Shown: positions 9,953 through 19,420 of the stretch, one piece after another
Position numbering within the stretch: position 1 is the first letter of the stretch
How the letters are laid out: each line of letters opens with the position of its first letter
Source: Streptomyces sp. NBC_01689
GTDB lineage: Bacteria > Actinomycetota > Actinomycetes > Streptomycetales > Streptomycetaceae
Direction of reading: 5' to 3'
DNA: 64,000 nt
NCBI RefSeq assembly: GCF_036250675.1
Contig: NZ_CP109592.1
Span: forward strand, 4,030,001-4,094,000
Made by a program: the position numbers and the translations under genes
The notes under the pieces: model-generated
What the model was told of the DNA's origin: nothing
The model's input: the letters and a program-made list of their open reading frames with translations, nothing else
Database searches by the model: none

Positions 9953-10152
9953 GGTCTACTCCTGACGACGGCTTCGCGAGCGTGCCGGGCCCCGCGGGAA
10001 CTCCCGCGGCGCCCTCCAAGAGACGATGCAGCAAGGCCTACCCGCTGTGCGCGCGCCTATGCACTGAGTCCCAAGAGCGGAGTCCGGCGTTCACGACGGG
10101 GCGCGCACGGCACCGGACCGGCGCGTCCCGCACGTCGTGGGATTCACTCGCG

Positions 10153-10845
10153 TCAACGGTCCAGGTGCTTGCGCAAACTCCGGTCCACCCGGTCCATCGC
10201 GCGGTCGAGGATGTCCGCGACCAGCTTGCCGCGCTTGGGCCGCGCCTCGACGTTGCCCAGCACCGCGAGGCCCTCGACGTAGATCACGGGGGCGTCGGGG
10301 TCGCCCGAATCCAGTGTGTCCGCCTCGAAGTTGCCGAGGACCCCGCCTCCGCTGCTGCGCAACGACACGTTCTCCGGGACGCGGATCTCCACGTTGCCGA
10401 AGACCGAGATCGCCTTGATCGCCACCTGCTGGTACTCGAAGATCGCCTCGCTGAGGTCGATCTCGACGCTGCCGAAGACGGCGTACGCGTGGATACGGCG
10501 GCCCGCGCGCCAGCGGCCCTTGCGCATCGCGGTGCTGAACACCGCGACCACGTTCTCGTCGGGCTCCGCCGGGACGGCGCCGAGCCGGGGGCGGTTCGGC
10601 GCGCTCGCGTAGGCCGCCGCGCCGCGGCCCGTGTGGGCGGCGGGCAGGTCCCGGACGAACTGGTCGAGCTCACCGACCGTCTTGGTGGCCAGCACCCCTT
10701 CGACCCGCTCCGCGTGCTCGTCGGAGGTGAGGCGCCCCTCGGCGAGGGCCTCGCGCAGGATGTCGGCGATCCGGTCGCGGTCGGCGTCCGAGGCGCGCAG
10801 TTCGGCGTCGGCGGCACGGGTTTCGGTGCGCTTCTGAAGGTCCAC
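10153..10845 (-). CDS. DUF1707 / LiaF-like C-terminal domain protein
   Basis: 230 aa. The N-terminal DUF1707 domain (LRASDADRDRIADILREALAEGRLTSDEHAERVEGVLAT, residues about 17-57) includes the conserved DRD and GRL-x-xDE-x-ER pattern of a short actinobacterial domain possibly involved in DNA or protein binding. The C-terminal part (about 95-210) is a repetitive beta region with VFGSVEIDL, VFGNVEIRVPENV and VLGNVEAR, matching the LiaF-like/cell-wall-active antibiotic response domain. No transmembrane segment is evident. Upstream is a palindrome at 10864-10877. Role probably in envelope-stress sensing (inference). Confidence 0.85.
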   Translation of the reverse strand: MDLQKRTETRAADAELRASDADRDRIADILREALAEGRLTSDEHAERVEGVLATKTVGELDQFVRDLPAAHTGRGAAAYASAPNRPRLGAVPAEPDENVVAVFSTAMRKGRWRAGRRIHAYAVFGSVEIDLSEAIFEYQQVAIKAISVFGNVEIRVPENVSLRSSGGGVLGNFEADTLDSGDPDAPVIYVEGLAVLGNVEARPKRGKLVADILDRAMDRVDRSLRKHLDR

Positions 10846-10863
10846 GGCAGCAGCGTACCCAAA

Positions 10864-10877
10864 CGCGATAGATCGCG
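10864..10877. promoter_or_regulatory. CGCGAT-AG-ATCGCG palindrome upstream of DUF1707 gene
   Basis: Perfect 6-bp arms with a 2-bp centre, 18 bp before the DUF1707 start codon. This is the size and position of an operator. The binding protein is unknown. Confidence 0.45.
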
Positions 10878-11076
10878 ACTAGGGGTGGGGGCGAAGAGGT
10901 CGTCCCGAACTGAGCCTTACCTCACAGGCTCACGGCCCGCACCAGGTTCTAGGCTGGTGGACGCCCGCTGACGGAGGCCGGCCTCCGCCGAGTGAGCGTG
11001 GTCGGGCTCCCGGTAAGGGCCTCGGCGCCCCCGAGGCGAACCGAGCACCGAGAAATCAAGTGAGGAATGGGCGAAG

Positions 11077-12744
11077 ATGCCTGAGTTCGCGTACACCGAT
11101 CTGCTCCCCCAGGGAGAGGACACCACCCCGTACCGGCTGGTGACCTCCGAGGGTGTCTCCACCTTCGAGGCCGACGGGCGGACGTTCCTCAAGGTCGAGC
11201 CGGAGGCGCTGCGCACGCTCGCCGCCGAGGCGATCCACGACATCCAGCACTATCTGCGGCCCGCCCACCTGGCCCAGCTGCGCCGGATCATCGACGACCC
11301 CGAGGCGTCGGCCAACGACAAGTTCGTCGCCCTGGACCTGCTGAAGAACGCGAACATCGCGGCCGCGGGCGTCCTGCCGATGTGCCAGGACACCGGCACG
11401 GCGATCGTGATGGGCAAGCGGGGGCAGAACGTCCTCACCGAGGGCGGCGACGAGTCGGCCCTGAGCCGCGGCATCTACGACGCCTACAAGAACCTCAATC
11501 TGCGCTATTCGCAGATGGCTCCGCTCACCATGTGGGAGGAGAAGAACACGGGCTCGAACCTGCCGGCGCAGATCGAGCTGTACGCGACCGACGGCGGCGC
11601 CTACAAGTTCCTCTTCATGGCCAAGGGCGGCGGCTCCGCGAACAAGAGCTTCCTGTACCAGGAGACGAAGGCCGTCCTGAACGAGTCCTCCATGATGAAG
11701 TTCCTGGAGGAGAAGATCCGTTCGCTCGGCACGGCCGCCTGCCCGCCGTACCACCTGGCCATCGTGGTCGGCGGGACGAGCGCCGAGTACGCCCTGAAGA
11801 CGGCGAAGTACGCCTCCGCGCACTACCTGGACGAGATCCCCGCCGAGGGCTCCGAGCTGGGCCACGGCTTCCGGGACAAGGACCTGGAGCAGAAGGTCTT
11901 CGAGCTGACGCAGAAGATCGGCATCGGCGCGCAGTTCGGCGGCAAGTACTTCTGCCACGACGTGCGGGTGGTCCGCCTCCCCCGGCACGGCGCGTCCTGC
12001 CCGGTGGCGATCGCCGTGTCGTGCTCCGCGGACCGTCAGGCCGTCGCGAAGATCACCGCCGAGGGCGTCTTCCTGGAGCAGCTGGAGACGGACCCGGCGC
12101 GCTTCCTGCCCGAGACGACCGACGAGCACCTCGACGAGTCGGGCGACGTCGTGCGCATCGACCTCAACCAGCCGATGGACGACATCCTCGCCGAGCTGAC
12201 CAAGTACCCGGTGAAGACCCGTCTCTCGCTCTCCGGCCCGCTGGTCGTGGCCCGCGACATCGCGCACGCCAAGATCAAGGAGCGGCTCGACGCGGGTGAG
12301 GAGATGCCGCAGTACCTGAAGGACCACCCGGTGTACTACGCCGGTCCGGCCAAGACCCCCGAGGGCTACGCGTCCGGCTCCTTCGGCCCGACGACGGCCG
12401 GCCGCATGGACTCCTACGTGGAGCAGTTCCAGGCGGCGGGCGGCTCCAAGGTGATGCTCGCGAAGGGCAACCGGTCGGCGCAGGTCACCCAGGCGTGCGA
12501 CAAGCACGGCGGCTTCTACCTCGGCTCGATCGGCGGACCCGCCGCCCGTCTCGCCCAGGACTGCATCAAGAAGGTCGAGGTCGTCGAGTACGAGGAGCTC
12601 GGCATGGAGGCCGTCTGGAAGATCGAGGTCGAGGACTTCCCGGCGTTCGTCGTGGTCGACGACAAGGGCAACGACTTCTTCCAGAACCCGGCCCCCGAGC
12701 CGACGTTCACCCACATCCCGGTGCGGGGCCCCGGGCTCGCGTAG
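11077..12744 (+). CDS. fumA: Class I (iron-sulfur) fumarate hydratase
   Basis: 555-aa [4Fe-4S] fumarase converting fumarate to malate in the TCA cycle. The N-terminal domain has [20 protein letters not shown] with the first cluster Cys at residue 103. Further cysteines occur in [20 protein letters not shown] (about 222) and [16 protein letters not shown] (about 310), the three-Cys pattern of the family. The C-terminal beta domain has [13 protein letters not shown] and the catalytic [13 protein letters not shown]. It starts at ATG 11077 with GAGGAA upstream. The genome also carries the class II enzyme 1.8 kb downstream. Confidence 0.96.
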   Translation: MPEFAYTDLLPQGEDTTPYRLVTSEGVSTFEADGRTFLKVEPEALRTLAAEAIHDIQHYLRPAHLAQLRRIIDDPEASANDKFVALDLLKNANIAAAGVLPMCQDTGTAIVMGKRGQNVLTEGGDESALSRGIYDAYKNLNLRYSQMAPLTMWEEKNTGSNLPAQIELYATDGGAYKFLFMAKGGGSANKSFLYQETKAVLNESSMMKFLEEKIRSLGTAACPPYHLAIVVGGTSAEYALKTAKYASAHYLDEIPAEGSELGHGFRDKDLEQKVFELTQKIGIGAQFGGKYFCHDVRVVRLPRHGASCPVAIAVSCSADRQAVAKITAEGVFLEQLETDPARFLPETTDEHLDESGDVVRIDLNQPMDDILAELTKYPVKTRLSLSGPLVVARDIAHAKIKERLDAGEEMPQYLKDHPVYYAGPAKTPEGYASGSFGPTTAGRMDSYVEQFQAAGGSKVMLAKGNRSAQVTQACDKHGGFYLGSIGGPAARLAQDCIKKVEVVEYEELGMEAVWKIEVEDFPAFVVVDDKGNDFFQNPAPEPTFTHIPVRGPGLA

Positions 12745-13041
12745 CGCCTCTCGGGGCGGCCGGGGAGTCGATCCACCCCCGCGCCGCCCCACCACGCCCC
12801 TTCGCGCTCCCTTCCGGCTCCCTTTCCGCTCCGTCCCGGCTTCCGTCCGCCGTTCCCTCCGGCACCCCGGCGGTCCCGGCGGCCGTCCCGGGACGCCCGG
12901 ACCGCGCAGGTCACACACCTGCACGATGTCCCATTTCGTCCCAGGAACAGTGGGACGGCATCTTTGCGCGCTTTGCCGTGAACACTCCGCAATGACCGGA
13001 TCGCAACCCGTGGTCCGCAGGTCATCTCGGAGGGAAATAGC

Positions 13042-13401
13042 ATGATCAGTCGCATGGTGCGCAAGGGGCTCGTGGCCGCGGTCGCGGTCGCCGCCGTCTT
13101 CCCGGCGACCGCCGTCGCCTCCACCGTCCCGGCCGCGCGGACCACCGCCGTCCGGCACGCCGCCCACCACCACGTACGGGGCCTTGTGACGACCCACCAC
13201 ACGCGGCTGCTCGTCCGCTCCGGACCGGGCACCGCCTACCGGGTCGTCGGTTCGCGTCCGGACGGACACGTGGTGTCGCTGTCCTGCAAGAAGCGGGGAT
13301 CCGCCGTCCGGGGCAACCACCGCTGGTACCGCCTGGCCCACCACCGGGGGTACGTGTCCGCGCACTACGTCCGCACCGGCGGTGGCGTCCGCTGGTGCTG
13401 A
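13042..13401 (+). CDS. Secreted SH3b-domain protein
   Basis: 119 aa. The signal peptide (MVRKGLVAAVAVAAVFPATAVA) is probably cleaved near residue 26. After a His/Thr-rich linker comes a bacterial SH3 domain: LLVRSGPGTAYRVVGSRPDG, then VVSLSCKKRGSAVRGNHRWYRL and RGYVSAHYVR, with the SGP-x-T-x-Y and WY-x-L signatures. Two cysteines could form a disulfide (Cys in LSCKKRG and the C-terminal Cys). Such domains bind peptidoglycan; no catalytic domain is attached. GGAGGGAAA precedes ATG 13042. A perfect terminator follows. Upstream (12745-13041) I see no gene; a GTCCCA...TGGGAC inverted repeat near 12928-12958 may be regulatory. Confidence 0.85.
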   Translation: MISRMVRKGLVAAVAVAAVFPATAVASTVPAARTTAVRHAAHHHVRGLVTTHHTRLLVRSGPGTAYRVVGSRPDGHVVSLSCKKRGSAVRGNHRWYRLAHHRGYVSAHYVRTGGGVRWC

Positions 13402-13436
13402 CGGGCGTGCCGGCGCCCGGCTCCTGAGTTCCGACG

Positions 13437-13472
13437 CCTCCTGACGGGGTGGGGGTCCACCCCGTCAGGAGG
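13437..13472 (+). terminator. Terminator after SH3-domain gene
   Basis: Perfect 16-bp arms (13437-13452, 13457-13472) around GGGT. One of the most stable hairpins in the window. Confidence 0.85.
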
Positions 13473-13634
13473 TCCTACGAGTCGATCAGCCGACCACCCG
13501 ACCACCCCACCGGTGCCGGAACCACAGGTCAACTCCCCTTCATCATCCGGTTCGCATTCGGGCGACCCGGGTGTGCGCGGGCACGCGAAGAGGGAACGGA
13601 TCAGGCGGCCACCCCGGCACGGTGAGGGAGCGAG

Positions 13635-14492
13635 ATGGAGAGCCACGTGACGGTCAAGAGACAGCCGCTGCTGCCCGACCCCTCGGACGACGCGGAACGA
13701 CCCGACGAGGAATTCCTGGTGGAACGGCTGCGGGGGCTCAGGCAGCGGACCGGGCTGAGCCTGGCCGCGCTGGCCGCCGTCACCCCGTTCAGCAAGTCGA
13801 CCTGGCACCGCTATCTGAACGGCGATCAGTTCCCGCCACGCTCGGCGGTCGAGTCCCTCGGCCGGCTCGCGCAGACCGATCCCGGTCCCCTGCTCTCCCT
13901 GTGGGACGCCGTGTCCAGGAGCCGGTGCGGAGCGGTCGGCCTGCCCGCGCAGGCCCCGCCCCCACGGGTCCCGTCACCACAGGGCCAGGCCCCGGACGCG
14001 CCGGTTCGGGGCCGGCGCGTCCGGTCGCCGCACCGCGCCGTCATCGCCCTCGCGGCGGTGGCGGCCGCGACGATGGCGGTCACCGCGGGCGCCGCCGAGG
14101 TCCTCGACACCGATCCCGCGCCCGCCGCCGCCTCCTGCCGCGGCCACGGTTGCCAGGGACTGTTCCCCACCTCCGAGACCTGTGGCCGTGACGCGCGTAC
14201 GGAGAGCGCGGTGCGGCGCGCGGGCGAGGTCGTGCTGCTGCGGTTCTCCGCGTCGTGCTCCACGGTCTGGTCCGAGGTCCGCACCCGAGCCGGCGGGGCG
14301 CGGGAGATCTCCGTCCGGGCCGGCCGGGACGAACTGTCCGCCACCTATCCGGGCGACCCGGCGGACGGCTACAGCAGCCCGATGCTGGCCGCGGCGAGCC
14401 CGCGCGGAGCGGAGGCCTGCGCCGAGGTGGCCGGCCGCGTCGCGTGCACCGCACCCGTCGGCGCGGCCCCCTTCGGCGCCGTCCGGCGGTGA
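13635..14492 (+). CDS. XRE-family HTH protein with transmembrane segment and DUF2690 exodomain
   Basis: 285 aa. The cytoplasmic N-terminal XRE helix-turn-helix is FLVERLRGLRQRTGLSLAAL, then AVTPFSKSTWHRYLNGDQFPPRSAVESLGRLA (residues about 28-80). After a Pro-rich linker there is one transmembrane helix (AVIALAAVAAATMAVTAGAAEVL, about 135-157). The extracytoplasmic DUF2690 domain follows with four cysteines in a CRGHGCQG...TCGRDA...CSTVWSEV pattern. The layout suggests a membrane-tethered one-component regulator whose outer domain senses an envelope signal (inference). ATG 13635 is chosen; GTG 13647 is possible. It lies upstream of fumC with an 86-bp gap. Confidence 0.85.
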   Translation: MESHVTVKRQPLLPDPSDDAERPDEEFLVERLRGLRQRTGLSLAALAAVTPFSKSTWHRYLNGDQFPPRSAVESLGRLAQTDPGPLLSLWDAVSRSRCGAVGLPAQAPPPRVPSPQGQAPDAPVRGRRVRSPHRAVIALAAVAAATMAVTAGAAEVLDTDPAPAAASCRGHGCQGLFPTSETCGRDARTESAVRRAGEVVLLRFSASCSTVWSEVRTRAGGAREISVRAGRDELSATYPGDPADGYSSPMLAAASPRGAEACAEVAGRVACTAPVGAAPFGAVRR

Positions 14493-14578
14493 CTCCCGCC
14501 GGGACGCGGGAGCACCGCACCGGCGTCCGGGAACACGGGACCCGTCCCCGATGCTGTCCCCACTGGAGGTGACCGGCA

Positions 14579-15982
14579 ATGGCCGATGAACAGGCAGCAG
14601 CCCCGTACCGGATCGAGCACGACTCGATGGGAGAGGTCAGGGTGCCCGCGGACGCGAAGTGGCGGGCCCAGACCCAGCGGGCCGTGGAGAACTTCCCCGT
14701 CTCGGGGCAGCGGCTCGAACGCGCGCACATCGAGGCGCTCGCCCGGATCAAGGCGGCGGCGGCCAAGGTCAACGCCCGGCTCGGGGTGCTCGACAAGGAC
14801 GTGGCCGAGGCGGTCCAGGAGGCCGCGTCCGAGGTCGCCGAGGGACGCTGGGACGCGCACTTCCCGGTGGACGTCTTCCAGACGGGCTCCGGCACGTCCT
14901 CGAACATGAACGCCAACGAGGTCATCGCCACGCTCGCCACCGAGCGGCTCGGCCAGGACGTCCACCCCAACGACCACGTGAACGCCTCGCAGTCCTCGAA
15001 CGACGTCTTCCCCTCCTCGATCCACATCGCCGCCACCGCGGCGGTGACCCGGGACCTCGTCCCCGCGCTCGACCACCTCGCCACCGCCCTGGAACGCAAG
15101 GCGCGGGAGTTCGCCGACGTCGTGAAGTCGGGGCGCACCCACCTGATGGACGCCACCCCCGTGACTCTCGGACAGGAGTTCGGCGGATATGCGGCCCAGG
15201 TGCGCTACGGGATCGAACGGCTGAACGCCTCGCTGCCCCGGCTCGCGGAACTGCCGCTGGGCGGGACGGCCGTGGGCACCGGCATCAACACGCCGCCCGG
15301 GTTCTCCGCCGCCGTGATCGCGGAGGTGGCGCGGGACACCGGACTGCCGCTCACCGAGGCCCGCGACCACTTCGAGGCGCAGGGCGCGCGGGACGGCATC
15401 GTCGAGACGAGCGGACAGCTGCGGACCATCGCGGTCGGACTGACGAAGATCGCCAACGACCTGCGCTGGATGTCGTCCGGACCGCGCACCGGCCTGGCCG
15501 AAATCAGCCTCCCCGACCTGCAGCCGGGTTCCTCGATCATGCCGGGCAAGGTCAATCCCGTCGTCCCCGAGGCCGTGCTGATGGTCGCGGCCCAGGTGAC
15601 GGGCAACGACGCGACGGTCGCGGTCGCCGGTGCCGCGGGCAACTTCGAGCTCAACGTGATGCTCCCGGTCATCGCGAAGAACGTCCTGGAGTCCGTCCGG
15701 CTGCTCGCGGCCGTCTCCCGGCTGCTCGCCGACCGGACCGTCGACGGGATCGTCGCGCACCGCGAACGGGCCCGCGAGTACGCCGAGTCGTCGCCGTCCG
15801 TCGTGACACCGCTCAACAAGTACATCGGGTACGAGGAGGCCGCCAAGGTGGCCAAGAAGGCGCTGGCGGAGCGCAGGACCATCCGCCAGGTCGTCCTCGA
15901 CTCCGGGTACGTGGAGCGGGGCGACCTCACCCTGGAGCAGCTGGACGAGGCGCTGGATGTCCTGCGGATGACGCATCCGTGA
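14579..15982 (+). CDS. fumC: Class II fumarate hydratase
   Basis: 467-aa iron-independent fumarase of the aspartase/fumarase superfamily. Seen: [70 protein letters not shown] and the catalytic-loop signature [23 protein letters not shown] stands just before ATG 14579. Having classes I and II together gives an oxygen/iron-robust TCA step, as known in some Streptomyces. Confidence 0.97.
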   Translation: MADEQAAAPYRIEHDSMGEVRVPADAKWRAQTQRAVENFPVSGQRLERAHIEALARIKAAAAKVNARLGVLDKDVAEAVQEAASEVAEGRWDAHFPVDVFQTGSGTSSNMNANEVIATLATERLGQDVHPNDHVNASQSSNDVFPSSIHIAATAAVTRDLVPALDHLATALERKAREFADVVKSGRTHLMDATPVTLGQEFGGYAAQVRYGIERLNASLPRLAELPLGGTAVGTGINTPPGFSAAVIAEVARDTGLPLTEARDHFEAQGARDGIVETSGQLRTIAVGLTKIANDLRWMSSGPRTGLAEISLPDLQPGSSIMPGKVNPVVPEAVLMVAAQVTGNDATVAVAGAAGNFELNVMLPVIAKNVLESVRLLAAVSRLLADRTVDGIVAHRERAREYAESSPSVVTPLNKYIGYEEAAKVAKKALAERRTIRQVVLDSGYVERGDLTLEQLDEALDVLRMTHP

Positions 15983-16086
15983 CACCACCCCCCGCACCGG
16001 CGAACGCCGGATGACACCTCTGTTACGCCCTGCGCGCCATGCCGGGAACCGTGACGCGCACCGCAGCGTCGCGTGCCTGGGGCACC

Positions 16087-16092
16087 TAATAT
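16087..16092 (+). promoter_or_regulatory. -10 box TAATAT, 6 nt before DUF402 start
   Basis: The TAATAT hexamer ends at 16092 and ATG is at 16099. A transcript starting about 7 nt after the box would begin at the ATG, so the mRNA is probably leaderless. Confidence 0.55.
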
Positions 16093-16098
16093 CTGTTC

Positions 16099-16791
16099 AT
16101 GGCAGAGGGTGGAGCGGTGAGACGAGTGGCAACGGGCGGCCCGGCGACGTACTGGGCCCCCGGGAGTCACATCCTGTGGCGGTACCGGGAGAACGCCGGT
16201 GAGCGCTTCCACATCTGCCGTCCCGTGACCGTCGTACGGGACGACGCGGACCTGCTCGCGGTATGGATGGCGCCCGGCACCGAATGCGTCAAGCCCGTGC
16301 TCGCCGACGGCACCCCGGTGCACGGAGAACCGCTGGAGTCCCGCTACACCAAGGCGCGTTCGGTGCGCCGGGACCGCTGGTTCGGCACCGGGGTGCTGAA
16401 GCTGGCGCGTCCCGGCGAACCCTGGTCGGTATGGCTCTTCTGGGAACCGGGGTGGCGTTTCAAGAACTGGTACGTGAACCTGGAGGCCCCGCTGACCCGT
16501 TGGGAGGGCGGCGTCGACTCCGAGGACCACTTCCTGGACATCTCCGTGCACCCGGACCACAGTTGGCGCTGGCTCGACGAAGACGAGTTCGCGCAGGCGC
16601 AGCGGGCCGGACTGATGGATACTCGACTGGCCGCGCAGGTGAGGGAGGCGGGTCTGCGCGCGGTGGAGGTGATCCGCGCCTGGGGCACGCCGTTCGCGGA
16701 CGGCTGGCAGCACTGGCGTCCGGATCCGTCGTGGCCGGTTCCGGCCCTGCCCGATGACTGGGACCGTACGCCCGCGCACGTGTCCTCATGA
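16099..16791 (+). CDS. DUF402 (FomD-like) protein
   Basis: 230 aa. DUF402 proteins resemble FomD, a metal-dependent nucleoside-diphosphate hydrolase, and form compact beta barrels. Visible: HILWRYRENAGERFHICRPVTVVRDD, DLLAVWMAPGTECV, WSVWLFWEPGWRFKNWYVNLEAPLTRWEGGVDSEDHFLDI (the conserved WYVNLE / D-x-x-DHxLDI metal-binding region) and WRWLDEDEFAQA. It could be a nucleotide phosphatase; the exact substrate is unknown. Probably leaderless (see 16087-16092). Downstream is the SpoIIE phosphatase pair. Confidence 0.9.
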   Translation: MAEGGAVRRVATGGPATYWAPGSHILWRYRENAGERFHICRPVTVVRDDADLLAVWMAPGTECVKPVLADGTPVHGEPLESRYTKARSVRRDRWFGTGVLKLARPGEPWSVWLFWEPGWRFKNWYVNLEAPLTRWEGGVDSEDHFLDISVHPDHSWRWLDEDEFAQAQRAGLMDTRLAAQVREAGLRAVEVIRAWGTPFADGWQHWRPDPSWPVPALPDDWDRTPAHVSS

Positions 16792-16907
16792 GACCCTTGA
16801 TGCGCCCCCGTGGTACAACCGTAGGATCGTCCTCCGCAAGGGCGCACAGCAGCAACTACCGCGGCATGCGCTGGGCTTGACCATACGTCACCGAGGGGCG
16901 GCAGGAC

Positions 16908-17126
16908 GTGAGCGAGGGGTACGAGGGCCACGGCGGTACGGTCGGCGGGCGGCCCGACGGGTCGCGCGGGCCCGCTGGGACGACGGCGTTCCCGTCGGCA
17001 CACGCCGGGCCCGGCTCGCACGACGCGCAGATTCCGTTCCTGGGGCACACATTCCGGGTATCGGGGCTGCGGGACGAACTGCACGCACGGCGCGCAGCCC
17101 CGGACGGATGGATTCGACACGCGTGA
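16908..17126 (+). CDS. Small 72-aa protein translationally coupled to SpoIIE-type phosphatase
   Basis: GTG 16908 to TGA 17126. Third positions are almost all G/C in this frame, better than in the competing frames. The protein is Gly/Ser/Ala rich at first (SEGYEGHGGTVGGRPDGSRG), then has a short folded-looking segment (AQIPFLGHTFRVSGLRDELH) before a basic end. I do not recognise a family. Its TGA overlaps the GTG at 17123 of the next gene (GTGA), so the phosphatase is probably translated after it. It may be a regulatory partner or a coupling peptide. Confidence 0.55.
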   Translation: MSEGYEGHGGTVGGRPDGSRGPAGTTAFPSAHAGPGSHDAQIPFLGHTFRVSGLRDELHARRAAPDGWIRHA

Positions 17127-19258
17127 CGGAGCACCCCACCTCGCACGAGCGCCGCCAGAGCGGCGCCGGCCGGCCCTCCACCCCCGCGGACCCCCGCGGG
17201 GCGCTCCTGCATACCCCCGAGGTGCTGCGGGCGCCGGGCGGTTTACCCGCACAGCCCGCCCGTTCGGGTGACGCCCCGGCCGGACCCGCCGCGCCCCACG
17301 GCCGGCCCGGGACGCCGGGCACCCAGGCCTCCGCGAGCACCGACGCGCCGTCTCCCTCCGGCACCGGCGCGCCGACACCGCCCGCGTCCCCCGGTCCCGA
17401 GCACTCGCAGCCGTCGGCCGCGGAGCCCGATCCGCACCGCCCGCGCCCCGCGCCCGAGGGCATCCCGGCCCAGCCGGTCGACCAGGACCGCGCGCCGGCG
17501 AGCGGCGGCAAGGACCGGCGTACCGGACAGGCGGTGCCGCACACGGGCCCGATGCCGATGCGGCGCGACGGGGACCGGCTGCGCTTCGTGGGCGCGGCGA
17601 CCCGGCGGATCGCCCGCGGTATCGACCTCGACGAGATCGTGATGGGTCTGTGCCGCGCCACCGTGCCGACCTTCTCGGACGCGATCCTCGTCTATCTGCG
17701 CGATCCGCTGCCGGTCGGCGACGAGCGGCCCACCGGGCCCCTCGTGCTGCGGCTGCGGCGCACCGACCGGATCCCGGAGGAACGCGACACCGAGAACGGC
17801 TTCCTGCCCGCGCTGCGGCCGGAGCCCAGCGAGCTGTCGGCGATGACGGCCGAGCTGTGCGAGGTGCGTCCCGGTGGCGCCCTCGCCGAGGTGCTGCGCG
17901 GGGTGCGGCCCGTCTTCGCGGACGCGCCCGCCGCCCGGGCCGCGCTGCCGGAGCTGCTGGGCGACGAGCTGGCCGTGCCCAGCGGCCAGCGCGCGATCCT
18001 GGCTCCGCTGCGGGGGCGGCGCCGGGTGATCGGGGCCGCGCTCTTCGTGCGCCGCCCCGAGCGGATGGCGTTCGAGTCCGACGACCTGCTGGTCGCGGCC
18101 CAGCTCGCCACGCACAGCGCGCTCGGCATCGACAAGGCGGTGCTGTACGGCCGTGAGGCCTACATCGCCGACGAGCTGCAGCGCACCATGCTGCCCGAGA
18201 CCCTGCCGCGGCCCACGGGCGTGCGGCTCGCGTCCCGCTATCTGCCGGCCGCGGAGACCGCGCGGGTCGGCGGTGACTGGTACGACGCGATCCCGCTGCC
18301 GGGCAGCCGGGTCGCCCTGGTCGTCGGGGACGTCATGGGCCACTCGATGACCTCGGCCGCGATCATGGGCCAGCTCCGGACGACCGCGCAGACCCTGGCC
18401 GGCCTCGACCTGCCGCCGCAGGAGGTGCTGCACCATCTGGACGAGCAGGCGCAGCGGCTGGGGACCGACCGCATGGCGACCTGCCTCTACGCCGTCTACG
18501 ACCCGGTCTCGCACCGGATCACCATCGCCAACGCGGGCCATCCGCCACCGGTCCTGCTGCATCTGGGCGGCCGGGCCGAGGTGCTGCGCGTGCCGCCGGG
18601 CGCCCCCATCGGCGTGGGTGGGGTGGACTTCGAGGCGGTCGAGCTGGACGCGCCCGCCGGTGCCACGCTGCTGCTCTACACGGACGGCCTGGTCGAGTCC
18701 CGGCTCAGGGACGTCTGGACCGGGATAGAGCAGCTGCGCGAGAAGCTCGCCGCCACCGCGCAGCTCACCGGACCCGACCATTCGCCGCCGCTGGAAGCCC
18801 TCTGCGACGAGGTGCTCGACATGCTCGGTCCCGGCGACCGGGACGACGACATCGCGCTGCTCGCCGCCCGCTTCGACGGGATCGCGCCGAGTGACGTGGC
18901 GTACTGGTACCTGGAGCCGGAGGACGCGGCCCCCGGGCGGGCCCGGCGTCTCGCGCGCCGCGCGCTGTCCCGCTGGGGCATGGAGGACCTGAGCGACTCC
19001 GTGGAACTGCTGGTCAGCGAGGTGGTGACGAACGCCGTGCGCTACGCGTCACGCCCCGTGACGCTGCGGCTGCTGCGGACGGACGTGCTGCGCTGCGAGG
19101 TCGGCGACGACGTGCCGCAGCTGCCGAGGCTGCGGCAGGCGCGCGCCACGGACGAGGACGGACGCGGTCTCTACCTGGTCAACAAGCTGGCCAGACGCTG
19201 GGGTGCGACCCGGCTGAGCACCGGAAAAGTGGTCTGGTTCGAGTTGGGCCGGGGCTGA
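17123..19258 (+). CDS. SpoIIE-type PP2C phosphatase with GAF and HATPase (anti-sigma kinase-like) domains
   Basis: 711 aa from GTG 17123. A disordered Pro/Ala-rich N-terminus (about 1-140) is followed by a GAF sensor domain (about 150-350). Next is a SpoIIE/PP2C phosphatase domain (about 365-590), with YLPAAETARVGGDWYDAI and VVGDVMGHSMTSAAIMGQLRTT holding the metal-binding Asp residues. A C-terminal RsbW-like HATPase domain (about 620-710) has LLVSEVVTNAVRYA (N box) and DGRGLYLVNKLA (G box). Such proteins control anti-anti-sigma factors by phosphatase and kinase activities. The frame is open upstream to 16754, but that part reads as a shadow of the small ORF at 16908; ATG 17108 is the other start. 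Confidence 0.92.
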   Translation: MTEHPTSHERRQSGAGRPSTPADPRGALLHTPEVLRAPGGLPAQPARSGDAPAGPAAPHGRPGTPGTQASASTDAPSPSGTGAPTPPASPGPEHSQPSAAEPDPHRPRPAPEGIPAQPVDQDRAPASGGKDRRTGQAVPHTGPMPMRRDGDRLRFVGAATRRIARGIDLDEIVMGLCRATVPTFSDAILVYLRDPLPVGDERPTGPLVLRLRRTDRIPEERDTENGFLPALRPEPSELSAMTAELCEVRPGGALAEVLRGVRPVFADAPAARAALPELLGDELAVPSGQRAILAPLRGRRRVIGAALFVRRPERMAFESDDLLVAAQLATHSALGIDKAVLYGREAYIADELQRTMLPETLPRPTGVRLASRYLPAAETARVGGDWYDAIPLPGSRVALVVGDVMGHSMTSAAIMGQLRTTAQTLAGLDLPPQEVLHHLDEQAQRLGTDRMATCLYAVYDPVSHRITIANAGHPPPVLLHLGGRAEVLRVPPGAPIGVGGVDFEAVELDAPAGATLLLYTDGLVESRLRDVWTGIEQLREKLAATAQLTGPDHSPPLEALCDEVLDMLGPGDRDDDIALLAARFDGIAPSDVAYWYLEPEDAAPGRARRLARRALSRWGMEDLSDSVELLVSEVVTNAVRYASRPVTLRLLRTDVLRCEVGDDVPQLPRLRQARATDEDGRGLYLVNKLARRWGATRLSTGKVVWFELGRG

Positions 19259-19320
19259 CGGGGTACCCGACCGGCCACACCCCGGAGCGGCCCCGTACGG
19301 GTTCCGGAACCGGACCAGAG

Positions 19321-19357
19321 CTGGACCGTGTCCAGAAGTTGCCGACATCCCGTCGGC
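19321..19357. promoter_or_regulatory. Two adjacent inverted repeats upstream of catalase
   Basis: CTGGAC-CGT-GTCCAG (19321-19335) and GCCGAC-ATCCC-GTCGGC (19341-19357) stand directly before a TTGACT -35-like box at 19362. They may be operator sites for a peroxide or Fur-type regulator. Confidence 0.4.
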
Positions 19358-19420
19358 GGAGTTGACTGCTGGGGTGGACGAAGCGACCTAAACACCCTCT
19401 TCTCCGACGGGAGGACGCTC

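Noticed and set aside
11056..13365. A 769-codon minus-strand frame opposite fumA
   Set aside because: Pure antisense shadow of the class I fumarase; no family resemblance.
16754..17107. N-terminal extension of the SpoIIE-type phosphatase from 16754
   Set aside because: It overlaps the end of the DUF402 gene, has weaker codon bias than the 72-aa ORF, and reads as Arg-rich shadow sequence.
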